Below, piece by piece: positions 1-6,734 of a stretch of DNA of 7,670 nt (position 1 is the first letter of the stretch; every line of letters starts with the position of its first letter). Both the position numbers and the translations under genes were made by a program. A model generated the notes under the pieces. That model worked only from the letters and a program-made list of their open reading frames with translations. It was not told the DNA's origin and did not search any database. This DNA comes from an uncultured Ruminococcus sp. GTDB taxonomy: Bacteria > Bacillota > Clostridia > Oscillospirales > Ruminococcaceae. The stretch is taken from the NCBI GenBank assembly GCA_945835085.1, contig CAMAIG010000063.1:1-7670 (forward strand). Reading direction: 5' to 3'.

Positions 1-138
1 AATCCGACTGCCGGTCAAGACGTATGGAAAAAATACCGTGAAAAGCCCGAATATTTGCGTCAATTCAGCCAAAATACACAAAAATATATGCCGAGAGTTG
101 TAAGTGTATACAATTTTTTTCGGATAATTACTCCATGA
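1..138 (+). other. Possible 3' end of an upstream gene (uncertain)
   Basis: Reading frame 1 is open from the window edge to a TGA at 136-138, giving 45 codons that start NPTAGQDVWKKYREKPEYL and end in RIITP. It stops 11 bases before the -35 element of the next gene, which would suit a gene end. Against this, frame 2 is also open for 33 codons, the stretch is short, and its CAA-rich glutamine codons differ from the CAG preference of the genes to the right. I recognise no family. A weak inverted repeat (TTGTA at 98-102, TACAA at 109-113) is followed by seven Ts at 114-120. It could be a poor terminator, but it would lie inside this frame. The stretch may simply be non-coding. Confidence 0.2.
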
Positions 139-149
139 GCATATCTTTG

Positions 150-178
150 ATGACATTTTTTTCAATTTGTGATATAAT
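150..178 (+). promoter_or_regulatory. Sigma-A-type promoter for the propeller/HD-GYP gene
   Basis: The -35 element ATGACA (150-155) matches the consensus at five of six bases. It is separated by 17 bases from a perfect -10 element TATAAT (173-178). Transcription would start near 185 and give a leader of about 60 bases before the ATG at 247. Confidence 0.7.
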
Positions 179-197
179 TTAACTATGTTATCTTTTT

Positions 198-246
198 CGG
201 GACTGCTGGAGCCCGCACATTATTATGAAAGGTAAAGCTTGCTTTT
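198..246 (+). promoter_or_regulatory. Leader hairpin and unusually distant ribosome binding site
   Basis: The short leader can form a small hairpin: CGGG (198-201) pairs with CCCG (212-215), CT (203-204) pairs with AG (210-211), A202 is bulged and the loop is GCTGG. The best Shine-Dalgarno match before the start is AAAGG at 228-232, which lies 14 bases from the ATG, farther than usual. The spacer holds a small inverted repeat (AAAG 234-237, CTTT 242-245). An in-frame TGA at 226-228 and the absence of another start codon before 247 fix the start. Translation may be weak or controlled, but that is inference. Confidence 0.35.
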
Positions 247-3200
247 ATGAAAAAGAGTGTCAGAAGCTGTATTATTATCGCTGCCTGCACAGCTATGAAT
301 ATTATTCTGAGATATGTGTCTTATTCTCTTGAGCTGCCCGTATGGCTCGACATGGCAGGCACCTGCATAGCTTCATATTTTACCGGCATATGGGGCGGTA
401 TCATATCCGGTGTGGCTTATAACCTTATTTTCGGCTTGATAAACGGTCTGACTCCCGTTTATGCCGTTACAAGCATTTTTGCGGCTATGTTTTTCAGCAT
501 TATGATAAAAAAAGGATATATGAACAGTCTTTCAAAGGCTGCAGGGCTTAGCTTCTGGTCGGGAATTATATGCGTTTTCATATCAACTCCACTGAATCTG
601 CTCTTTAACAGCGGCTACACGGGAAACCCATGGGGCGACGCCCTTTATGATATGCTGGAATGGTATAACACTCCCCGAATTCTTGCCGCTTTAGCAGGAG
701 AGGCTGTGGTGGAGATGATCGACAAGCAGGTCTGCGTTCTCGGTTCATACTTTTTGATAAAGCTTCTGCTTCGCCGCAAAAATCCAAAGCCCACGGACAG
801 CGGCATAAAAGCTATTGCTCTTGTGATGGCGGCTGCTGTGATAATGCCGCATTTAATGCTGCCCGCATCGGTTTTTGCCGAGGACGAGATGTGCAGCGAA
901 AATTTTGTCGAAACTATCTACAACAATACAAACGGTATCGTTTCGTCGGAAGCAAACGACATTGCCGAAACCGATGACGGATACATCTGGATAGGCAGCT
1001 ATGCGGGTCTGACCCGATTTGACGGCACAAGCTTTGAATTTATCCGTGAGGGCGGGCTTGTCAGCATTATGAGCATGATGACCGACAGCAAGGGAAGATT
1101 ATGGATAGGTACAAACGCCGCAGGCATCGCAAGGTATGAAAAGGGCAGATATACCTATTTCAAAACAGAGGACGGACTTCCCGTAAACTCCGTAAGAAGC
1201 TTTGCCGAGGACAAGGACGGCAATGTTTATGCAGGCACCGCCGAAAGGCTTTGCAGGATAAATACGGACGACACCATTGACGTTCTGCCCTATGACCTCA
1301 CCTTTGTAAAATCAATGGGAATGTACAATAATATCCTCACCGTTATCGACAACAACGGGCATCTCAGTGCCGTAACAAAGGGAAGAGTCATATCGGCAGA
1401 TGAAGCAGCTCCCGAAGTATTCTTCAACGGACTTGCCATAACATCTCACGGCATAACCGCTGCAAGTGATGACGGAAGGCTTATTTGCTTCGATATTGCC
1501 GAGGACAGCTTTGTTAAAACAAAGGAGATAGATATCTCTGACGAAGGCATCACCGCTGTCTTTGAGGACAGCCGCCGCCGTTTATGGGCAGCTGTCGGCT
1601 CCGATTTCGGATTTCTTGAAGCAGACGGGGATTTCCACAGAATGCATTCCAACAGCTTTGATTCCTCAATAGATTCCTTCCATGAGGACTATCAGGGCAA
1701 TATCTGGCTCACATCCTCACGCTATGGCGTAATGAAGCTCTCCGAAAGCAGATTCAGCAATCTTTTTGACAAAGCGGGGATAGAAAATACGGTGGTAAAC
1801 ACCGTTGCCCTTTATGATGGCTGCTATTATTTCGGAACGGACAAGGGCGTTATCATTGCCGATTCGGAGAGCCTTATCCAAAAGCCCAATGCCCTCTCCA
1901 AGCTTACCGAGGGCTGCAGAGTGCGTTCACTGATGGTGGATTCGCAAAACAGGCTGTGGCTCTGCACATACGGCGACAGCGGGCTTATCTGCTATGACGC
2001 CCGATCGGGGGTCACTTGCTTTAATACCGAAACTACAGACACCACGGGAAACCGTTTCAGATGTGTAACGGAGCTTTCCGACGGCACAATTGCTGCCGGA
2101 GCAACAGAAGGCATCAATTTCATTAAGGACGGAAAGCTTACCACAAAGCTCACCGCTTCCGATGGTCTTTCCAATACCCAGATACTCTGCATTACCCAGG
2201 TCAAAGGGGAAAATGTCTGGGCAGGCACCGACGGCGGCGGTATCTGCATAATCAAAGACGGTGAGATAATCAAAAAAATCACCTCCGAAAACGGGCTTAC
2301 CTCCGATATCATTCTCCGTCTTGTGCCCCATGAGGACGGTATCCTTGCCGTAACGAGCAACTCTCTTTGTCACATCGACCACAACGGCAGAGTAAAGGCT
2401 CTCACGAACTTCCCCTACTTCAATAATTACGATGTCATCATTAACGGCACAAAAGCCTACATAACCTGCAGTGCGGGAATTTACGAGGCGGAGCTTTCCG
2501 ATATCTGCTCCAATAAAAGCGGTCACTACAAGCTTTACAGTGCCAAGGACGGACTTATTTCGGGACTTACTGCAAACTCATGGAACTATATCTCCGAGGA
2601 CGGCACTCTTTATCTGTGCAGCAACAGCGGCGTTATCGTGCTGTCACCCAACGCCAAGGATATGGGAAGCTCGGTTAAATTTGATATCAGCTCCATTGAA
2701 TATAACAACACTAAGGTTCTGCCCGACGATAACAACAGCTGCGTACTTCCCAAAAGCACCAAGCAGATATCCCTCTATGCCGCTGTGCGAAACTATGCTC
2801 TTTCAGATATTAAGGTGCGTTTTTATGCCGAGGAGATAGAAAAAAATCCGAAAACCTATGACTGGGACAAGGTAGAGCCTATACATATCTCCGGCATGGA
2901 GTCATCGGAATATACCGTTCATTTTCAGATACTTGACAGCTCATGCGAGAATATTCTTGAGGAAAAGACCTATCGGCTCATAAGGGAAACTCAGATGTGG
3001 GAAAAGCCATGGTACAAAACCTACCTTATCATCGTCTGCTCGGAAATACTGATATTTGCAACCATTGTTATCGCAAATATCATTAATGCGTCAAGGAAAA
3101 AGGAAAACCTTGAAAGGCTCAGAGAAGAGCTTGAGGACAAGGTCCGCTCTCAGACTAAGGAGCTTCTTGACCAGCACAAAAAGACCGAGGAGCTTTTTCT

Positions 3201-4134
3201 CCGGACCGTTTCCGCCCTCAGTGGAGCTGTGGACGCAAAGGACAGATACACCAGCGGTCACTCAAAGCGAGTTGCGGAGTACGCCCGCATGATAGCTATG
3301 CGAATGGGCAAATCTCCCGAGGAGCAGAACGAGATCTACCGTGCAGGACTTCTGCATGATGTGGGCAAGATACGAGTTCCCGTTGAGATCATCAACAAGG
3401 CAGGAAAGCTCACCGATGAAGAATACGAGCTTATCAAGATACACCCCGTCACAGGCTATCATATCCTCAGGAATATTTCCGAAAACAGCCTTATTGCCAT
3501 CGGTGCGAAATTCCATCACGAAAGATATGACGGCAAGGGCTATCCCAACGGTCTTGAGGGCAGGAACATTCCCGAGGTGGCAAGAATACTGGGCGTTGCC
3601 GATTCATACGACGCAATGGCAAGCAACCGAAGCTATCGTAAGGCTCTCCCACAGAATGTTGTAAGAGAGGAGATATTAAAGGGCAGAGGAACTCAGTTTG
3701 ACCCCGAGATCGCCGATATCATGCTGCAGATGATGGACGAGGACAAGGATTATATGCTCAGGCAGACCAATTCTCTCCGCAGAAAAATACTTGTCGTTGA
3801 CGATGATAATATTAATATCAAGCTTATCTGCGGCATTATGAAAAATGAGCCTATGTATGAGATCATTCCCGTCGAAAGTGCCGCTGAGGCTCTGGAAATT
3901 CTCGGCAGCAATTCAATAGACCTTGTGCTTCTCGATATCATGATGCCCGATATGGACGGCTTTGAAGCTCTGGAAATGATACGCAAAAAAAGCTCCGTTC
4001 CCGTGGTATTCATGACAGGTGACAAGAACCTTGAAACAATTCAGAAGGCTGCCAAAATGGGCTGCGGCGACTATATTACAAAGCCCTTCCAGCCCCTTCT
4101 CTTAAAAGAAGTTATCCACAGTATGGCTGACTGA
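247..4134 (+). CDS. Membrane sensor: multi-TM domain, beta-propeller, Y_Y_Y-like, HD-GYP phosphodiesterase, receiver
   Basis: This 1295-residue protein probably senses an extracellular ligand and breaks down cyclic-di-GMP inside the cell. Residues 1-177 hold about six hydrophobic segments with a LDMAGT...GIWGG pattern like ECF-transporter S components. A signal-peptide-like segment follows at 188-211, ending VFA-ED. Residues 218-800 carry about 14 Reg_prop-type blades, for example DGYIWIGSYAGLTRFDG (244-260) and ENVWAGTDGGGI (655-666). A Y_Y_Y-like sandwich lies at about 840-910, a TM helix at 924-946 and a coiled coil at about 948-990. The HD-GYP domain (about 990-1170) is complete: H1005, H1037-D1038, H1066, HHERYDGKGYP at 1090-1100 and D1119. 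The receiver (1179-1295) has D1185-D1187, phospho-acceptor D1230, T1257 and K1279. There is no histidine kinase or GGDEF domain. The gene has its own promoter and is followed by a hairpin. HD-GYP and receiver are certain from motifs; the S-component resemblance is tentative and the ligand is unknown. Confidence 0.93.
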   Translation: MKKSVRSCIIIAACTAMNIILRYVSYSLELPVWLDMAGTCIASYFTGIWGGIISGVAYNLIFGLINGLTPVYAVTSIFAAMFFSIMIKKGYMNSLSKAAGLSFWSGIICVFISTPLNLLFNSGYTGNPWGDALYDMLEWYNTPRILAALAGEAVVEMIDKQVCVLGSYFLIKLLLRRKNPKPTDSGIKAIALVMAAAVIMPHLMLPASVFAEDEMCSENFVETIYNNTNGIVSSEANDIAETDDGYIWIGSYAGLTRFDGTSFEFIREGGLVSIMSMMTDSKGRLWIGTNAAGIARYEKGRYTYFKTEDGLPVNSVRSFAEDKDGNVYAGTAERLCRINTDDTIDVLPYDLTFVKSMGMYNNILTVIDNNGHLSAVTKGRVISADEAAPEVFFNGLAITSHGITAASDDGRLICFDIAEDSFVKTKEIDISDEGITAVFEDSRRRLWAAVGSDFGFLEADGDFHRMHSNSFDSSIDSFHEDYQGNIWLTSSRYGVMKLSESRFSNLFDKAGIENTVVNTVALYDGCYYFGTDKGVIIADSESLIQKPNALSKLTEGCRVRSLMVDSQNRLWLCTYGDSGLICYDARSGVTCFNTETTDTTGNRFRCVTELSDGTIAAGATEGINFIKDGKLTTKLTASDGLSNTQILCITQVKGENVWAGTDGGGICIIKDGEIIKKITSENGLTSDIILRLVPHEDGILAVTSNSLCHIDHNGRVKALTNFPYFNNYDVIINGTKAYITCSAGIYEAELSDICSNKSGHYKLYSAKDGLISGLTANSWNYISEDGTLYLCSNSGVIVLSPNAKDMGSSVKFDISSIEYNNTKVLPDDNNSCVLPKSTKQISLYAAVRNYALSDIKVRFYAEEIEKNPKTYDWDKVEPIHISGMESSEYTVHFQILDSSCENILEEKTYRLIRETQMWEKPWYKTYLIIVCSEILIFATIVIANIINASRKKENLERLREELEDKVRSQTKELLDQHKKTEELFLRTVSALSGAVDAKDRYTSGHSKRVAEYARMIAMRMGKSPEEQNEIYRAGLLHDVGKIRVPVEIINKAGKLTDEEYELIKIHPVTGYHILRNISENSLIAIGAKFHHERYDGKGYPNGLEGRNIPEVARILGVADSYDAMASNRSYRKALPQNVVREEILKGRGTQFDPEIADIMLQMMDEDKDYMLRQTNSLRRKILVVDDDNINIKLICGIMKNEPMYEIIPVESAAEALEILGSNSIDLVLLDIMMPDMDGFEALEMIRKKSSVPVVFMTGDKNLETIQKAAKMGCGDYITKPFQPLLLKEVIHSMAD

Positions 4135-4144
4135 CAAAAGCAAA

Positions 4145-4187
4145 ACTGACCCGCATATTCCAAAAATATCGGAATATGCGGGTCAGT
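4145..4187. terminator. Bidirectional terminator between convergent genes
   Basis: A perfect 17-bp stem (ACTGACCCGCATATTCC at 4145-4161, its complement at 4171-4187) encloses a 9-base loop. It begins 10 bases after the stop of the left gene and 4 bases after the stop of the right, minus-strand gene. On the minus strand the stem is followed by a good U-tract (TTTTGCTTTTG); on the plus strand the tail is weaker (GTGTTTATTCT). It should end the phosphotransferase transcript efficiently and the sensor transcript less so. Confidence 0.85.
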
Positions 4188-4191
4188 GTGT

Positions 4192-5658
4192 TTATTCTGT
4201 CCTGTCCTTTATGGCGGCAATAACGGTTTCAAGGACCTTGAGCCTTGCATAAAGCTTGTCGTTGGCTTCAACAACCGTCCAAGGGGCATAGGCGGTGGAG
4301 GTCTTTTCGATCATCTCGTCCACAGCCTTCTCGTAAAGCTCCCATTTTTCACGATTACGCCAATCCTCATCGGTTATCTTCCACTGCTTTTCGGGGGTGT
4401 TCTGCCTGTCTGTAAATCTCCTTAGCTGCTCGTCCTTATCTATCTGGAGCCAGAATTTCAGCACAATAGCACCGCTGTCCGTAAGCTCCCGTTCAAACTC
4501 GTTTATCTCCGCAAACGCCTCATTGCATCTGCTAACGGGAGTAAAGCCCTCGATCTTTTCCACCATAACTCTGCCGTACCATGTCCTGTCAAAAATGGCA
4601 ATGTGTCCCGATTTCGGAACGTGCTTCCAGAAACGCCACAGATAATGATGGTTAAGCTCGGTCTTGTCGGGAGCGGAAACGGGAACCGCTTCATAGCCCC
4701 TGGGGTCAAGTGCGGAGGCAATTCTTTTTATAGCGCCGCCCTTGCCCGCAGCGTCCCAGCCCTCAAAGCAGATCAGCATGGGTATCTTTTTCATATAAAG
4801 CCTGTTATGAAGCTTTGAAAGCTCCTTCTGAGCAGCCTTCAGCCTTTCGGGATACTCCTCGGGAGAAACGATTTTTCCCGAAAGAGGGATATCTCCCAGC
4901 CTGCTCATGCAAAGAAGGGGATATTCCACTGCGCTCTGAGCCTTGGGAGCCTTGCCCTCAAGAGCTTCGTTTATCTTGTCGGTAATTATCTCCAGCACCT
5001 TGAAACGGGAATATGCCTTATCCTCGGTGTCGATAACGTTCCAGGGCGAACAGGGAAGATCTGTGCGCTCCAGCATATCGTCAAAGGCATCGTAATATTC
5101 ATCGTAATGCTTGTGGCGCTTTTTGTCCGTTTCGGAATATCTCCAGTCGGTTTCTTCATTGTCACGGAGCTTGTCAAAGCGTTTCTTCTGCTCCGACTTG
5201 CTGATATGAAGGAAGAATTTGATTATCAGATATCCGTCATCGGAAAGCATACGCTCAAAGCCCCCCACGGAGCTTATCCTTCTCTTGTATTCGTCCTTTG
5301 AAATGCCCTCCTCCATTCGTGCAAGAGCCAGCTCACGGTACCAGCTCCTGTCGAGAACGGATATCTTTCCGTATTCGGGAATGCTGTCCCAGAAGCGCTT
5401 CATCATTGGATAGCGGCGTTCCTCCTCGGAAGCGGGCATGGTGGAGGAAACCTTGAAAAATCTCGGGTCAAGATATTTTATGACCTCTGCTATCATGCTT
5501 CCCTTTCCGGAAGCTCCCCAGCCCTCAAAAACAATGATAACGGGAAGCCTTGCGTCCCTGATCTTCAGCTGAAGAACGGACAGCCTTTCACGGAGTGCCC
5601 TTGCTTTTTCCTTGTAATCAATATGACTGTTTCGGTTTTTCAAAGCGTTTTCAAGCAT
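4192..5658 (-). CDS. pap: Polyphosphate:AMP phosphotransferase (tandem PPK2 domains)
   Basis: This 488-residue cytoplasmic enzyme belongs to the two-domain (class II) PPK2 group, which transfers phosphate from polyphosphate to AMP to make ADP. The length suits the family (roughly 475-500 residues). The N-terminal domain (about 15-235) has GWGASGKG at 46-53 and DRSWY at 103-107. The C-terminal domain (about 265-485) has GWDAAGKG at 300-307, DRTWYGR at 357-363 and VE at 366-367, followed by a charged lid region. The C-terminal copy carries the full Walker A and B set. The N-terminal copy has Gly48 where the Walker A Asp is expected and lacks the later Arg and Glu, so it is probably structural or regulatory. 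The ATG start is supported by GGGAGGA (5665-5671) six bases upstream. The gene stands alone with its own promoter and terminator. Substrate class is inferred from the architecture. Confidence 0.92.
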   Translation of the reverse strand: MLENALKNRNSHIDYKEKARALRERLSVLQLKIRDARLPVIIVFEGWGASGKGSMIAEVIKYLDPRFFKVSSTMPASEEERRYPMMKRFWDSIPEYGKISVLDRSWYRELALARMEEGISKDEYKRRISSVGGFERMLSDDGYLIIKFFLHISKSEQKKRFDKLRDNEETDWRYSETDKKRHKHYDEYYDAFDDMLERTDLPCSPWNVIDTEDKAYSRFKVLEIITDKINEALEGKAPKAQSAVEYPLLCMSRLGDIPLSGKIVSPEEYPERLKAAQKELSKLHNRLYMKKIPMLICFEGWDAAGKGGAIKRIASALDPRGYEAVPVSAPDKTELNHHYLWRFWKHVPKSGHIAIFDRTWYGRVMVEKIEGFTPVSRCNEAFAEINEFERELTDSGAIVLKFWLQIDKDEQLRRFTDRQNTPEKQWKITDEDWRNREKWELYEKAVDEMIEKTSTAYAPWTVVEANDKLYARLKVLETVIAAIKDRTE

Positions 5659-5688
5659 AATTATTCCTCCCTTGCATATCTTTCTTTT

Positions 5689-5717
5689 ATTTTAACACAA
5701 CACCGACCGCATTTCAA
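5689..5717 (-). promoter_or_regulatory. Sigma-A-type promoter for the polyphosphate:AMP phosphotransferase gene
   Basis: Read on the minus strand, TTGAAA (5717-5712) and TAAAAT (5694-5689) are separated by exactly 17 bases; each matches its consensus at five of six positions. Transcription would start near 5682, leaving a short leader of about 23 bases that contains the GGGAGGA ribosome binding site. Confidence 0.7.
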
Positions 5718-5836
5718 TTAACAATTCAGACATTTATTCAGCCGATAAATATGCACATTAAACAAACCCATCAAAATCCATGCCGTACTTTTTGTAATAT
5801 AGTTAAAATTTGCAGGGGCAATTATCCTTACAAAAT

Positions 5837-5901
5837 ATGACGATAATGACAAAATATTGATTTTTATGCCATATAGATTGACAAAAACGGATTATCGTTA
5901 T
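5837..5901. repeat. Separated inverted repeat overlapping the AIM24-family promoter
   Basis: ATGACGATAAT (5837-5847) and ATTATCGTTAT (5891-5901) are inverted copies agreeing at 10 of 11 positions, with an uninterrupted 8-base core (ACGATAAT and ATTATCGT). Their centres are 54 bases apart. The right copy fills the end of the promoter spacer and touches the first base of the -10 element; the left copy lies upstream of the -35. This would suit an operator pair, but in AT-rich DNA it could be chance. Confidence 0.35.
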
Positions 5902-5906
5902 ATACT
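5878..5906 (+). promoter_or_regulatory. Near-consensus sigma-A-type promoter for the AIM24-family gene
   Basis: A perfect TTGACA (5878-5883), a 17-base spacer and TATACT (5901-5906, five of six) precede the gene. Transcription would start near 5913, giving a leader of about 48 bases. This is the best promoter in the window and, with the strong ribosome binding site, suggests high expression unless a regulator holds it down. Confidence 0.8.
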
Positions 5907-5960
5907 AAATGCATAATAAATTATCAAATCTTATTAAAAAAGATTATGGAGGAATAAGCT

Positions 5961-6659
5961 ATGCAGTATGAAGTTAAGAATGCTCCCCTTCCCGTTCTCA
6001 TTTGTAAGCTCGAAGCGGGAGAAGCTATCGAATGTCAGAAGGGCGCAATGTCCTGGATGACCCCCACAATGCAGATGCAGACAGGTCTTGGCTCGGGAGG
6101 CGGAGGTCTGCTGGGAGCTCTGGGCAAGATGGCAAAGAGCGCTGTTACGGGAGAGTCTATTTTCCGCAATACATATTCCGCACAGGGAGGTCCCGGCGAG
6201 ATCTCATTTGCATCCACCTTCCCCGGTGATATCATCGCCTTCGACACCTCTGCAAAGCCTATCGTTGCTCAGAAGTCATCTTATCTTGCAAACACTCCGG
6301 GCGTTCAGATGGATATCTTTTTCCAGAAGAAGATCGGTGCAGGTCTTTTTGGCGGCGAGGGCTTCATTATGCAGAAGTTCAGCGGCGGCGGCGTTGTTTT
6401 CCTTGAAATGAACGGCAGCACCGTTGAATACGATCTTGCTCCCGGACAGTCCATGCTCATTGACACAGGCTATCTTGCCGCTATGGAGGCTACCTGCTCC
6501 ATGGATATCGAAACCGTGAAGGGCGTGGGAAATGCTCTTCTCGGCGGCGAGGGTCTTTTCAACACAAGAGTTACAGGCCCCGGCAAGATATGGCTCCAGA
6601 CCATGCCTGCAAACGTTCTGGCAGACGCTATCAAACCCTTTATCCCAACAGGAAACTGA
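5961..6659 (+). CDS. AIM24/TIGR00266-family protein of unknown function
   Basis: This 232-residue protein matches the AIM24 family (TIGR00266, formerly DUF124), widespread in bacteria and related to a yeast mitochondrial protein; no biochemical role is established. Recognisable family features are GEAIECQKGAMSWM (20-33), a glycine-rich stretch (42-54), TGESIFRNTY (63-72), a PGEISFASTFPGDI segment (78-91), and two related glycine-rich loops, GAGLFGGEGF (126-135) and GNALLGGEGLF (190-200), followed by GPGKIWLQTMP (206-216). The family fold is a beta-rich trimer-forming barrel. No signal peptide or membrane helix is visible, so it is probably cytoplasmic. The ATG start is backed by GGAGGAA (5948-5954), six bases upstream. 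It is transcribed alone, from a near-consensus promoter to a hairpin terminator. The family call is firm; the function is not known. Confidence 0.93.
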   Translation: MQYEVKNAPLPVLICKLEAGEAIECQKGAMSWMTPTMQMQTGLGSGGGGLLGALGKMAKSAVTGESIFRNTYSAQGGPGEISFASTFPGDIIAFDTSAKPIVAQKSSYLANTPGVQMDIFFQKKIGAGLFGGEGFIMQKFSGGGVVFLEMNGSTVEYDLAPGQSMLIDTGYLAAMEATCSMDIETVKGVGNALLGGEGLFNTRVTGPGKIWLQTMPANVLADAIKPFIPTGN

Positions 6660-6693
6660 TGCGGTCAGGCATAATAACACAGACAATTTTAAT

Positions 6694-6726
6694 AAAAGCC
6701 CCCCTGATAACCTCAGAGGGGCTTTT
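6694..6726. terminator. Intrinsic terminator between convergent genes, probably bidirectional
   Basis: AAAAGCCCC (6694-6702) pairs with GGGGCTTTT (6718-6726). The stem continues past one C-A mismatch with CTGA (6704-6707) and TCAG (6713-6716), closing a five-base loop. A and T runs flank both arms, so it can work in both directions. It lies 35 bases after the AIM24-family stop and 8 bases after the stop of the minus-strand transporter gene. Confidence 0.9.
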
Positions 6727-6734
6727 GCTAAATC

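Larger units (their letters stand above)
5659..5960. other. Divergent AT-rich intergenic region
   Basis: This 302-base region separates the divergently read phosphotransferase and AIM24-family genes. It holds a Shine-Dalgarno site and promoter for each side (listed separately) and an inverted repeat at 5837-5901. The hexamer GATAAT or its complement ATTATC occurs at 5821-5826, 5842-5847, 5891-5896 and 5920-5925. ATTCAG is directly repeated 12 bases apart at 5724-5729 and 5736-5741, just upstream of the minus-strand promoter. I see no convincing small gene, RNA gene or riboswitch in it. Confidence 0.6.

Noticed and set aside
98..120. TTGTA/TACAA inverted repeat followed by seven Ts as a terminator for an upstream gene
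   Set aside because: The stem is only five AT-rich pairs, too weak to call, and it would fall inside the only long open frame that reaches in from the left edge.
180..246. Cyclic-di-GMP riboswitch in the leader of the HD-GYP gene
   Set aside because: It would fit the gene's role, but the leader is only about 60 bases and lacks the conserved cyclic-di-GMP-I aptamer segments that I looked for.
225..332. A 35-codon open frame starting at the ATG at 225, overlapping the start of the sensor gene
   Set aside because: Its product is an out-of-frame, tyrosine-rich reading of the sensor's start, and the nearest GGAG (208-211) is 13 bases away; no support as a leader peptide.
1927..2526. A 199-codon open frame on the minus strand inside the propeller region
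   Set aside because: It lies wholly opposite clear propeller repeats, shows no recognisable family and has no ribosome binding site that I could find; it is a codon-usage shadow.
6276..6686. A 136-codon open frame on the minus strand over the AIM24-family gene
   Set aside because: It is opposite a well-supported gene, has no recognisable domain and starts next to the terminator region; a shadow.
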